Shown one piece after another: positions 34,568-43,569 of a DNA stretch of 59,565 nucleotides (the first letter of the stretch is position 1; every line of letters starts with the position of its first letter). Made by a program: the position numbers and the translations under genes. Source of the DNA: Bacillota bacterium (GTDB taxonomy: Bacteria > Bacillota > Clostridia > Christensenellales > Aristaeellaceae); assembly GCA_023415715.1 (NCBI GenBank), contig JAEZJP010000097.1:1-59565 (forward strand), given 5' to 3'. A model generated the notes under the pieces. The model ran no database searches. It had not been told where the DNA came from and was given only the letters and a program-made list of their open reading frames with translations.

Positions 34568-35626
34568 ATGCGCGGGCAAAAGCTTATCCGATTCATTTTG
34601 GGGTTTGCACTGTTCTGCCTTGCCCTTTCCGCCTTGCCGGGTCTTGCGGGCAGCGCGCCGGTACGATTCTTTTACCAAAAGATCTGCGAATCCTGCAATC
34701 CGCAGGTGGAATTTGTGGAAACATTTTTCAGCCTGACGGGAGAAAGCCTGGACAACTACGAGTATTTTGCATATGATGCGGACACGCAGATTGGGAAGCA
34801 GGAGCTTGACCGGGCGCTGGCTGGCTTTGATGTAGAAGAATCCGATATCAGCTATCCGGTGCTCGTTTTCGGCGGTCAGCTGTATATGGGACAGGATCAA
34901 ATTCTCACGGACCTGCCCGAATATATCCTCAAGAGCGGCGCTAACACCGAAAGCTTCCTCTATTATATATCCGTCACCGGCTGCGAAAGCTGCATGAGGG
35001 TGGATAGGATGCTGAGTGACCTGCCGGACACTGTAACCGTCAAGCGGGGCGGCATCACCTTCAATTCGCCTGTTCGTGTACAAAAGATCAACCTGCTGAC
35101 AGATTCCGGTATGGCGATGGCGCTTTTCGATGCATTCCACGTGGAGGAAGGCAGCCGGTCGGCCCCTATCCTTCTGGCAGGGGATGCGTACTGGCAGGGG
35201 GAAGAAAATATCAGTGCTTTCCTTAAGTATTCGCTGCCGGCCGGCCGGGCTGTTAACACCCCGGAGATTCAACTGCAGGCGAGGGCTTCTTTCCTGCCTG
35301 CGGCGCTGGCCGGCATTGCCGGTGGCCTGTACGGGTGCCTTTTCCTGCTTGCGCTTCCTCTTGCCTTGCCCGCTGCCCTCCGGGCCGGACAAAAAAAGGC
35401 CGCAGCCCTCTTTATCTTCCTGGCTGATGCCGCAGCGGCCCAGTATACGTTTCTTTTCATGCCGGAGGCACAAAGGATGCGCCCGGTTTTCTTTTCCGCC
35501 TTTTGCCTGGGGTGCCTTATGTCTTCAGTGTTGTTTATAGGCGCGGCCCGCAGTCATGTTCGTTATCCTATTTTCAGCCTTGAAAACCAAGCCGGTTTGC
35601 AATGCACGCCGCCTACAGCCAAATGA
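34568..35626 (+). CDS. Membrane protein with two tandem thioredoxin-like domains
   Basis: A 352-residue protein: signal or anchor segment (residues 5-27), a first domain with RFFYQKICESCNP (Cys40, Cys43), a second with LYYISVTGCESCMRVD (Cys139, Cys142), and three C-terminal membrane segments (about 243-330) with another Cys pair (FCLGC, 313 and 316). The two outer domains resemble each other (both end in PVLVFGGQLYMGQDQIL / PILLAGDAYWQGEENI) and resemble the single domain of the protein encoded convergently. Thiol exchange outside the membrane is inferred. GGAGGTGGAAGGGC precedes the ATG; an earlier in-frame ATG overlaps the previous gene. Confidence 0.75.
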   Translation: MRGQKLIRFILGFALFCLALSALPGLAGSAPVRFFYQKICESCNPQVEFVETFFSLTGESLDNYEYFAYDADTQIGKQELDRALAGFDVEESDISYPVLVFGGQLYMGQDQILTDLPEYILKSGANTESFLYYISVTGCESCMRVDRMLSDLPDTVTVKRGGITFNSPVRVQKINLLTDSGMAMALFDAFHVEEGSRSAPILLAGDAYWQGEENISAFLKYSLPAGRAVNTPEIQLQARASFLPAALAGIAGGLYGCLFLLALPLALPAALRAGQKKAAALFIFLADAAAAQYTFLFMPEAQRMRPVFFSAFCLGCLMSSVLFIGAARSHVRYPIFSLENQAGLQCTPPTAK

Positions 35627-36800
35627 AAACAAGGATCAGCAGCATCACCGCTGCTGACAAGAGTTTAATCAGCGGCATTTTTGCACGGATGAATTCCGAA
35701 AGCGAAAAGGCCGCTTTTCCGCGCACCACGGCAATGACAAGAAGGATGGAGGGAGCAAGGAAACAAAGGCAATAAAGGATAAGCATCGGTAGCATGCGAA
35801 CCATATCGGCGCCCGATTGCAGCCCGTTTAGCAGCGTAGCCAAGTATAGCTGCCCCGCGCACAAAAATTCACCCGCCGCGACAAGGACGCCCAGCAGGGT
35901 CGATACCGGTAACAAATGCTTTGCACCGCCCAATGCTTGGATTTTGTTGTGAAGAAACTTCCGCCATTTTCCCGGGAACTGGTTGCGAATGCTGCCATAC
36001 CGCTCCTGTTTCGCCGCGTGGAAGTCCCACAGATTCAGAACGATAACGGCCCCGCCAAGACCGGTCAGCAGCCACTTGACAGCACTGGGGAGCCAGGTTG
36101 GGTTCCATAGCTGGAAGGCTCCAAGCAACACCGTGCCAAGTAAAAGATAGGTTACAAACTTCGCGCCAAGGAAGGCCGCCGCATATATTCCGGCGCGCCT
36201 GCCCATATTGGCCAGCACCATCAAAAGCATAAGCAGCATGGACAGCGCGCAGGGGTTCAGCCCGCCCACCAGTCCCGCCCCAATGGTTCCAGCCAAAGTG
36301 AGCGCCGATACATCCGTCTTCCCGGTGTCATGCAAAATCACGGGCGTGCCCAGGGCCATGCCTTGCACAACAGCGTTTTTAAGGTCTGCCTCTATGGTCT
36401 TAGCACCCGCCATATAGTCGTCACCCAGGAATACGATGGGCGCATACCGCTTGTCTTGCGGAACGTGATACCGCTCAAAAAGCAGCTCCGCCATTCCGGG
36501 TTCCTTGCTCATATCGATGGCCTTCACCGTTAGGACGGATTCAAATGACTCGCCATTTGGGGTGACCGTCACGCTGCCGGGTAGCTTGTCGATGACCGTA
36601 TGGGCGTTAGCGCAGCTATTGCAGGCCGGGAGGAACAAATAATAGATCAGGCTGCTGGTATCCCCTGCGGCGCCTGTTTCAGTAAAGTTGGGAGTATCCT
36701 CCCGGCTGCCTGCCGCCTTAGAAAACGCAGGTGCGGTGAAAAGCATGAGCAGTACAGTCAAAAAGATCATAAACAGCAGGCCGCCGGCAAACCGTTTCAT
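35613..36800 (-). CDS. Thioredoxin-like/CcdA (DsbD-type) fusion membrane protein
   Basis: A 395-residue protein: signal segment (8-28), an external thioredoxin-like domain with LFLPACNSCAN (Cys60, Cys63) and YAPIVFLGDDYMAGAKTI, then a CcdA/DsbD-type six-helix membrane domain with its two conserved Cys in GGLNPCALSML (Cys184) and AGEFLCAGQLYLA (Cys314). It should carry electrons from cytoplasmic thioredoxin to the outer domain. It overlaps the convergent gene by 14 nt at the 3' ends and the upstream small gene by 4 nt (ATGA). Confidence 0.85.
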   Translation of the reverse strand: MKRFAGGLLFMIFLTVLLMLFTAPAFSKAAGSREDTPNFTETGAAGDTSSLIYYLFLPACNSCANAHTVIDKLPGSVTVTPNGESFESVLTVKAIDMSKEPGMAELLFERYHVPQDKRYAPIVFLGDDYMAGAKTIEADLKNAVVQGMALGTPVILHDTGKTDVSALTLAGTIGAGLVGGLNPCALSMLLMLLMVLANMGRRAGIYAAAFLGAKFVTYLLLGTVLLGAFQLWNPTWLPSAVKWLLTGLGGAVIVLNLWDFHAAKQERYGSIRNQFPGKWRKFLHNKIQALGGAKHLLPVSTLLGVLVAAGEFLCAGQLYLATLLNGLQSGADMVRMLPMLILYCLCFLAPSILLVIAVVRGKAAFSLSEFIRAKMPLIKLLSAAVMLLILVFIWL

Positions 36801-37117
36801 CCCTTATCCTCCTGTGTGATGGAAATAGCATGCACGCCGGAATACCCGGAAAGGCAGCGGCAGATATCCGCAGGCAAGCTGCCAAGCGGTACCTTGGCGC
36901 AGGTGGAAAGAGCGTATTCCATTTCCATCATCAGCCTGGACAGTACAGCGGTGCGGTGAATCATGCAGGGAGCGGGATCGCCAAAGAATTCGATGCTTTT
37001 CTCGATCACGATCCCTTCGGGAACCGTAAGGTCCATCAGGCGTATTTTTTCTATAATGTTTCCGGCGCTGTCATAAAGCGTCAGCCAAGGTACAGCCTTT
37101 TTTTGTTTGCCAAACAT
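36797..37117 (-). CDS. Small protein of unknown function in the redox operon
   Basis: A 106-residue soluble protein starting MFGKQKKAVPWLTLYDSAGN, with Cys residues in DPAPCMIHR, STCAKV and ICRCLSG. No family recognised. AAAGGAGCCGGAT fixes the start at 37117, although the frame is open to 37174. It overlaps the CcdA-fusion gene by 4 nt, so the two are translationally coupled and likely share a role. Confidence 0.7.
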   Translation of the reverse strand: MFGKQKKAVPWLTLYDSAGNIIEKIRLMDLTVPEGIVIEKSIEFFGDPAPCMIHRTAVLSRLMMEMEYALSTCAKVPLGSLPADICRCLSGYSGVHAISITQEDKG

Positions 37118-37371
37118 ATCCGGCTCCTTTGATATACTGAATGGCAGCGGTATTCCTGCCGGGACATACACCATGATATCAATTGCATACCATTATAAAC
37201 CGACAAATCTCTCCCTCATCTTACAGTGAGGGGACAGCCTTGTCAATCTTATATCTTCGATTCTTCCAATTGATATGAAGAAAAGATAGCTAAGAATACC
37301 GTGTTCCGGCAGCGGCCTTGTGATGAACAAGCTACCATTATACAACCATTCCTGAATATTTTTCATACCAA

Positions 37372-37401
37372 TTGACTCTCTCCCATAGGCTGTGATACAC
37401 T
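37372..37401 (+). promoter_or_regulatory. Promoter of the sugar-acid operon
   Basis: TTGACT at 37372-37377 and TACACT at 37396-37401, spacer 18 nt, about 30 nt before the regulator start. CAATTG-containing elements (ATCAATTG near 37175, CAATTGAT near 37266, CAATTGAC at 37370) recur in the 37118-37431 gap and may be operators. Confidence 0.55.
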
Positions 37402-37431
37402 CGGAGCAGAGATGGTCAAGGAGGGTTGCAT

Positions 37432-38514
37432 GTGATCGACCGCACCGGCAGCACGCTGCTGTACATGCAGTTCTACCAGTTGCTGAAGGAAAAGCTCCAT
37501 GAATACATGCCGGGAGAAAACCTGCCCCCGGAAAGGCTTCTATGCCAGCAGTACGGCGTCGATAGGACAACCGTGCGCAAAGCCCTGGCAATGCTGGCCG
37601 ATGAAAAGCTCATCGACCGAAGGCAGGGGAGCGGCACCCGCGTGCTGGCTGAGGCCAGCGCCGCAGCATCGGGCTCCTGCATTCTTTTTGCGCTCTATCA
37701 GGGTACACGCTTAATCGACCGCCTGGGGGAGCCGTTTTATGCGCGGTCGCTGGATGCTTTTGAGCGTAGACTTCATAAAATGGGCAAGCGCCTGGTTTAC
37801 AGCACGCTTCACCCCGGCGACAAACTGGCGCTTTTATGTGAGAAGATGGAAGCGAAGGGCGTCATCCTGGCTGGTGCGGTGGATGAGGCCATCATCCGGC
37901 AATTAGCGGCGCTGCCTATCCCGTCGGTAACATACAACAGCCGCGTCAGCGGCCTGCCCGCGGCGCTGGCCGACAATGCCCAAGGCGCGGAAATCATAGC
38001 GAAATATCTTTTGTCCCTTAAGCACAGGCGGTTTGGTTTTATTCATGTGCCCGGCTACAACAATGCGGACGCCCGGCTGGAATCCTTCCGGCGTACGCTG
38101 CTTACGCACGGTCTTCAGGAGAGTGACCTGACTATCGCGGAAGGCGACTGGTCTGAACTCAGTGGATATGCCTCCATGAAGGTGCTGCTGAACGCAAACC
38201 CGGCAATCACCGCTGTTTATGGGGGAAACGATTCCATGGCTGCCGGCGCCATCCGCGCAGCTGCGGAAGCTGGCCTTCGCATCCCCGGGGATATCAGTAT
38301 TGTCGGGTTTGACGATATCCCCCAGGCCGCAGGCACCATCCCCCCGCTTACGACGGTGCGGGTGGACATTCCGGCCATGGTCGAAGGCGCGTGCATGCTC
38401 CTTTTCCATACCTACAGCCAGGAAAAAATGACGAACATCAATGCGGTTATTTCCCCCATGTTGATTGAGCGGGAATCGGCCGGGCCGTGCAAAACCGCTT
38501 CCCGGGGAAGATGA
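37432..38514 (+). CDS. GntR-type/LacI-type hybrid regulator of the sugar-acid locus
   Basis: A 360-residue regulator: GntR winged helix (YQLLKEKLHEYMPGENLPPE, then GVDRTTVRKALAMLADEKLI) and LacI-like effector domain (FGFIHVPGYNNADARLESF, ISIVGFDDIPQAAGTIPPLT). AAGGAGGG stands 6 nt before the GTG at 37432, making that the start. Same architecture as the regulator at 27195-28310 but not a recent duplicate. It begins an operon with an isochorismatase-like hydrolase and a galactonate dehydratase-like enzyme. Confidence 0.9.
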   Translation: MIDRTGSTLLYMQFYQLLKEKLHEYMPGENLPPERLLCQQYGVDRTTVRKALAMLADEKLIDRRQGSGTRVLAEASAAASGSCILFALYQGTRLIDRLGEPFYARSLDAFERRLHKMGKRLVYSTLHPGDKLALLCEKMEAKGVILAGAVDEAIIRQLAALPIPSVTYNSRVSGLPAALADNAQGAEIIAKYLLSLKHRRFGFIHVPGYNNADARLESFRRTLLTHGLQESDLTIAEGDWSELSGYASMKVLLNANPAITAVYGGNDSMAAGAIRAAAEAGLRIPGDISIVGFDDIPQAAGTIPPLTTVRVDIPAMVEGACMLLFHTYSQEKMTNINAVISPMLIERESAGPCKTASRGR

Positions 38515-38528
38515 CGGCGGAGGGCAAT

Positions 38529-39281
38529 ATGTCTGTGATGCACCGATTTGCGCAGCTTGAATTGGATGATCACCAATGCAATGCCTGGGTCAGCGTAACG
38601 CAGGCGCGTATGGTTGATTACAAGCGTTCGGCTGTCATACTTTGCGATGTGTGGGACCGCCACTGGAACACCGGGGCACAGAAGCGGCTGGCTGCGATGC
38701 TGCCAAGGATACAGGAACTTATCAACACCCTAAGGGACAAAGGTGCTTTCATTCTCCACGCGCCTTCCGATACCATGGCGTTTTACCGGGATGACCCCGC
38801 CCGGCTCAGAATGCTGTCTGCCCCCCCACTTGAACCGTATATTGTGCTCAATATAGATGAAAAGCCGTTCCCGCTGGATGTATCCGATGGCGGCAACGAT
38901 GCCAATATACCGCCCGAATGCGTTGACCGGCCCGTTTGGTCGCGCCAGCACCCGTTTATCGAAATCAATCAAGAAACCGACGGCATCAGCGACAGCGGTG
39001 CGGAGGCTTACTCCTATTTCAAGGCTCACGGGATCAAAAGCGTTTTCCTTGTGGGCGTGCATACCAACATGTGCGTGATGAACCGCAGCTTCGCCATCAA
39101 AAACATGGTCCGATGGGGGTTTGAAACCGCCCTGGTGCGTGATCTGACAGATCCCATGTACAACCCGGCCATGCCCCCGTATGTGAACCGGGAGCAGGCG
39201 CTTGAACTGATGGTGGGCTATATCGAAAAATTCTGGTGCCCCAGCGTACTTTCTACCGATCTTATGGAGGTGGACGAATGA
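38529..39281 (+). CDS. Isochorismatase-like cysteine hydrolase
   Basis: A 250-residue protein of the isochorismatase-like superfamily. N-terminal Asp in SAVILCDVWDRHWN, and the nucleophile Cys in KSVFLVGVHTNMCVMNRSFA. This family hydrolyses amides or enol ethers; the substrate here is not known. GGAGGGCAAT precedes the ATG at 38529. The stop overlaps the next start (ATGA), so it is coupled to the dehydratase gene. Confidence 0.8.
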   Translation: MSVMHRFAQLELDDHQCNAWVSVTQARMVDYKRSAVILCDVWDRHWNTGAQKRLAAMLPRIQELINTLRDKGAFILHAPSDTMAFYRDDPARLRMLSAPPLEPYIVLNIDEKPFPLDVSDGGNDANIPPECVDRPVWSRQHPFIEINQETDGISDSGAEAYSYFKAHGIKSVFLVGVHTNMCVMNRSFAIKNMVRWGFETALVRDLTDPMYNPAMPPYVNREQALELMVGYIEKFWCPSVLSTDLMEVDE

Positions 39282-40426
39282 AAATCAAATCTATCGAGCT
39301 GTTTCAGGTCCCGCCGCGCTGGCTGTTTCTGAAAATGACCACGGAATCCGGCATTGTGGGCTGGGGCGAACCCATAGTGGAAGGCCGCGCCGCGACGGTT
39401 GCTGCCTGCGTGAAGGAGATGAGCCAGCATCTGATCGGCAAAAGCGCAGGGGAAATCGAGGACACATTTCAAATGCTGTACCGCACCGGGTTTTACCGCG
39501 GCGGCCCCGTGCTGACCAGCGCAATATCGGGTATTGAGCAGGCCATGTGGGATATCAAGGGCAAGTACCACAACATGCCTGTATACGAATTCCTGGGCGG
39601 CAAGGTGCGGGACCGCATTGAGGTCTACCGCTGGATCGGCGGCGATCATCCCAGGGATACGGCGGACGCAGCACTGGAGGCGGTCAATCAGGGCTACCGA
39701 GCCGTGAAAATGAATGGCACGGATGAATTGAAATGGATCGATAACCATGCGAAGCTGGATGAAACCGTCGCCAGGGTAGCGGCAATCCGTGAAGTGGTGG
39801 GCAATAAGCTTGGCATCGCCGTCGATTTTCATGGCCGCGTTCACAAAACCATGGGCAAGGTGTTGATGCACAAGCTGGAGCCATACAACCTTCTGTTCGT
39901 GGAAGAGCCCGTGCTATGCGAAAACGAGGACGAGTTCCTGGAGCTTGCCCGCGCGTGCCACATCCCCATCGCCACCGGCGAGCGGAACTTTACCCGCTGG
40001 GGCTTTAAACGCATGCTCACACGTGGCGGTGTGGACATTCTGCAGCCGGATGTGAGCCATTGCGGCGGCATATTGGAAACCCGGAAAATTGCAGCCATGG
40101 CCGAAGCCTTTGACGTGGCCATCGCGCCTCACTGCCCGCTGGGCCCCATTGCTCTGGCAGCCTGCCTGCAGGTTGATTTTTGCACGCCCAATGCGTTTAT
40201 TCAGGAGCAGAGCGCCAATATCCACTACAACAAGGGGTATGACCTGCTCAACTATCTAAAGAATCCTGAAGTCTTTACGTATAAGGATGGATACGCCGAG
40301 CTGCTCACGGGGCCCGGGCTCGGTATTGAGGTAGATGAAGAGTATGTGCGCAGAATGGCCGAAACCGGCCATGACTGGCACAATCCCATCTGGCGTGATT
40401 CAGACGGCGTAATCGCCGAGTGGTAA
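39278..40426 (+). CDS. dgoD: Galactonate dehydratase-like enzyme (enolase superfamily)
   Basis: A 382-residue protein, the length of D-galactonate dehydratase. N-terminal KIKSIELFQVPPRWLFLKMT; metal and acid/base features: GIAVDFHGRVHKTMG, LFVEEPVLCEN, ATGERNFTRWGF, DVSHCGGILETRKIA and IAPHCPLGPIALAA. It would dehydrate a hexonate to its 2-keto-3-deoxy form. A KDPG-type aldolase fragment lies downstream, consistent with this pathway, though a different aldonate is possible. GGAGGTGGACGA fixes the start. Confidence 0.85.
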   Translation: MKIKSIELFQVPPRWLFLKMTTESGIVGWGEPIVEGRAATVAACVKEMSQHLIGKSAGEIEDTFQMLYRTGFYRGGPVLTSAISGIEQAMWDIKGKYHNMPVYEFLGGKVRDRIEVYRWIGGDHPRDTADAALEAVNQGYRAVKMNGTDELKWIDNHAKLDETVARVAAIREVVGNKLGIAVDFHGRVHKTMGKVLMHKLEPYNLLFVEEPVLCENEDEFLELARACHIPIATGERNFTRWGFKRMLTRGGVDILQPDVSHCGGILETRKIAAMAEAFDVAIAPHCPLGPIALAACLQVDFCTPNAFIQEQSANIHYNKGYDLLNYLKNPEVFTYKDGYAELLTGPGLGIEVDEEYVRRMAETGHDWHNPIWRDSDGVIAEW

Positions 40427-40452
40427 TTGCATACTTTAGGAGGGAAAATAGC

Positions 40453-41441
40453 ATGACCGGAAAATTCAAGGTTGTATTCATCGGCGCCGGCGACCGGGCC
40501 AACGCGGTCCATTACCCGTCCTTTCACGACCTTCCGGATGTTGAGATCGCGGGCATCTGCGATATCGATCCCACGCGGCTGAAAAAAACGGCCGACAAAT
40601 ATGCTGTGCCGGAACACCTGCGCTGGGGCGAGACCGTGCTTTCCTATCAGGATATGATCAGGGAGGTTAAGCCGGATGGCGTCGTCTGTGTCGGCCAGCC
40701 CACATCATGTATGACATCTGGGCATGGTGCCTGAAACAAGGCTTGAATTTGTACGTGGAAAAGCCCCTGGGGCTCAACATCCACCAGGCCCGCATGCTGG
40801 AAGCCATGGCTATGGAAAACGGCTGCATCACCACCTGCTCCCTGCAGCGCAGAACAACGCCCTCTGTTATAAAGGCCCGGGAGGAGTGCTTAAAGCGCGG
40901 ACCCATCACCCACGCGCTGGTGCGCTTTTACAAGTGCGAAATCAAAACCCGCTATGACGCCCGTGATCATATGATGGATGATACCGTGCATTCCATCGAT
41001 GCGCTTCGCTGGGCATGCGGTGACAGCGAAATCAAATCTATCGACAGTGTGACCAAGCGGGTAGGCGTCAAGGACATCAACTTCATCTCTGCCACGCTGC
41101 ACTTTGAAAACGGTTCCACGGGCTACCTGATCAACAGCTGGTCAACCGGCCGCCGCGTTTTCGATATCGAAATGCACGCGCCCGGTATCTGTGCCGAAAT
41201 GGAGCATGAGGTGGGCGGTTATGTGTATGCCGATGGGGATACCAAGGGCGTGTATATCGATTCGGCGGAGTGTGCCGGCGGCGCGGAGCTTCATGTCCGC
41301 ACAGGCGTAAAGGTGCTGGCGCGGGATTTTGTGGACAGCTGCCGCGCGGGCAAACAGACTTGCTCCTCCTTTACCAGCGCGCTCAAGGGCATGGAGATCG
41401 CCGAGATGATTCTGGCCCAGGCTACGCTTGCCCGGCGGTAA
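40453..41441 (+). pseudogene. Gfo/Idh/MocA oxidoreductase, frameshifted
   Basis: Two frames cover one dehydrogenase. The first (40453 to about 40699) has FKVVFIGAGDRANAVHYPSF and ends in VKPDGVVCVGQP; the second continues with MYDIWAWCLKQGLNLYVEKP (EKP motif) through DDTVHSIDALRWACGD to the stop at 41441. Restoring one C in the CCC at about 40697-40699 gives GQPHIMYDIW, a single continuous frame of about 330 residues. So it is a 1-nt deletion in a short C-run, either real or a sequencing error. Confidence 0.85.
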
Positions 41442-41498
41442 TAGCTATATTCGCCGGCTTCATTTATAGCTTTGCAACTGGAAAGGCCTAGAATATGA

Positions 41499-41885
41499 AC
41501 GACAGTTGGCGCAGGAACAGTTCTTACTATGGAACAGCTGGATCTTGCACGATTGTCCGGAGCGTCCTACATGGTTTCTCCCAATGTTGATGTTCAGATA
41601 ATACGGCAAGCGCGGACTTTCGATATGTCCACCTTTCCGGGCGCATTAACGCCTACAGAAATCGCTGCGGCCTTTAACGCGGGCGCGGATGCCGTCAAAT
41701 TGTTTCCGGCTGCGAATTTCGGTCCCGAATATATTCATGCAGTCAAAGCGCCGCTGTCACACATCCCGATCATTGCGGTTGGCGGCGTTGATACCAAGAA
41801 CTGCGCGGCGTATATGGAGGCTTGCGCGGCCGGAATCGGCATCGGCGGCAGCATTGCGAACAAGCAATGGACATATTACTGGTGA
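41499..41885 (+). pseudogene. KDPG/KDPGal aldolase fragment
   Basis: A fragment of 2-keto-3-deoxy-6-phosphogluconate (or galactonate) aldolase: VGAGTVLTMEQLDLARLSGA, MVSPNVDVQIIRQA, PGALTPTEIAAAF, the Schiff-base Lys in DAVKLFPAANFGP, and PIIAVGGVDTKN. A stop codon at 41496-41498 cuts off the first 55 or so residues, including a catalytic Glu, and the end is lost after GGSIANKQ. An ATG at 41529 could start a 118-residue product, but it would be incomplete. Confidence 0.8.
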
Positions 41886-41994
41886 AGCCTGCAAATTTTT
41901 TAAATGCCTGTTTCCTCCAGCAGGAAGATGCACTTTACTTCTGGCATATCCGAGCCGCAGGCCCGTATTCGAACCTGCGGCTGCTGATTTGGCC

Positions 41995-42976
41995 TTACCC
42001 CTCTACCTTAGCCCCATCCTTGAAAATGAAGCGAATGGTTCCGTCTTTCAATATCCGTACCTGCTCAACGGTGCCGCACCATAGAGTTTCGTTGAACGTC
42101 CTGATTGTTCCCTGCTTACGCAGCATATCAAGATACCCTATTAGCTTCCCGCGCTTGACGGTTTGGGCTCCTCGGCACGCCTCCACTTCGTAGATACGCC
42201 GCTAGGTTTCGTGGTAGCGTGACTCATACTCTCCGCACTGCAGCTGATACTCAGCCTGATCCATTGCCACATGAGCGTTGGCAGTGATGTGGCGCTGCAT
42301 AAGCTCCGTAATAATTCCCAATTCAGTGCTCAGCCCGGCCTGCTGCGCTACCAGCCCGGATATGTCGCAGCGTTCGCGCATTGTATCTTCGCAGATTTGG
42401 ATAATCTCATCCTTGCGGTCAACAACCTGATTGAAGACCCGCACAAAGGCGTCCTGCATGGTTTCATTGCGTAGGGCTGGCGTGCCACAGGCGGTAATCT
42501 GCTTGTGCTTCGCATTGCATTGCCACACGGTATGGGAATGCCTTACTTTGCTCCCGTACATCTCACCGCACTCGTCGCAGTAAATCCGGCCAGAGAAGCA
42601 ATGCGGCGTGTAGTTCCTGCGGCCCGTCTGCTTCCGGCTCTTCAATTCGACCTGAACCGCATCGAATATCTCAGGCTCAATGACGGCCGGGTGGCTGCCT
42701 TCCACATAGTATTGCGGCACTTCGCCCTCGTTCTCTTCATCTTCTTGGTCAGGAAGTCTGTACAGAAGGTCTTTTGTAGTATGGCGTCACCCTTGTATTT
42801 CTCGTTGGTGAGAATGCTTATGACGGTATTGGGCCGCCAGTTAGGTTTGCCGCCTGGCGATAGAATGCCGCTCTCAGATAAATGGCGTGCGATGTATGCG
42901 GGCGACTTGCCTTCGAAAAACATGCAGTAAATGTCCTGGACGATTGCCGCTTCCTCGGGCACGATCTCCGGCAGGC
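41995..42976 (-). pseudogene. Decayed large serine recombinase
   Basis: Minus-strand pieces of one recombinase. 42976-42640 has RGLPEIVPEEAAIVQDIY, FFEGKSPAYIARHLSESGI and NEKYKGDAILQKTF (recombinase domain). One base is missing near 42750, after which EVPQYYVEGSHPAVIEPEIF continues, then the zinc ribbon (FSGRIYCDECGEMYGSKV, later Cys in VWQCNAKHKQITACGTP). A stop codon at 42202-42204 is followed in the same frame by GKLIGYLDMLRKQG and VRILKDGTIRFIFKDG. The N-terminal catalytic resolvase domain is gone. The coiled-coil region is partly kept. Not functional. Confidence 0.85.
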
Positions 42977-43019
42977 CACGTTACTAGTCAACAAAAAAGC
43001 GTCACCTTCTCGGGAGGTA

Positions 43020-43262
43020 GTGATGCTGGTCTTGCATCATTGCACGATTGCACGATTACACGGGAGCCAGCGGACTTTGATATGTTTTTTGATTTTCTGA
43101 GGCGCTTTTTTCTATCACCCGCTCACGTCAAAATGCTGCATGTGAGTCCACCCGTGTAATCCTGCAAAAAGAGCGCGAAAGACCGACATTTCAAGGCGAA
43201 TTTGCAGGTAAGCAAAAAAGCTCACCGCAATGGGTGAGCTTCTTTGCACCAACTAATGTCGG
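43020..43262. repeat. Dispersed ~220-bp repeat, copy 1
   Basis: Begins near a GCATCATTGCACGATT element and ends with CAACTAATGTCG (43250-43261). Its last 50 bases match 48503-48553 with 3 mismatches; the remainder is more diverged but keeps GTGTAATCCTGCAAAAAGAG (GTGTATTCCTGCAAAAAGAG in copy 2). Contains the hairpin AAGCTCACC / GGGTGAGCTT. It lies directly next to the recombinase remnant. The 43263-43569 gap beyond holds further pieces (a second, inverted CGACATTAGTTA) but no gene. Confidence 0.75.
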
Positions 43263-43569
43263 TATTCATGTCTAATCCGACATTAGTTACGCGGGTGCGT
43301 TGGGTGCATGGGTGGGTGCATTATTACACGACAAGAGGTTCTTCGTGTATCATCCCAGATCACCTGTCTTCATCAGGAACACTCATGGATGGCCCGCATA
43401 TGTAGAGCAAAGCATTCTAAGAACCTTTGTGTCTAAAAATCGCTATATCGGACAATGCTAGTACGTCTCGTTATATTCAGATCGGTGGGGCGGACTTATG
43501 TGGTTTATAGGCAAGGGACTACCCTGGAATAGAAATCACAATAGTTTATTAGAAGTATGAGCACCAAGT

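Noticed and set aside
42505..42930. Plus-strand 141-codon frame over the recombinase remnant
   Set aside because: The minus strand carries recognisable recombinase and zinc-ribbon sequence; the plus frame has no domain.
43020..43345. Possible CRISPR array from repeated CACGATT elements
   Set aside because: Repeats are few, unequal in spacing and no cas genes are present; they belong to the dispersed repeat.
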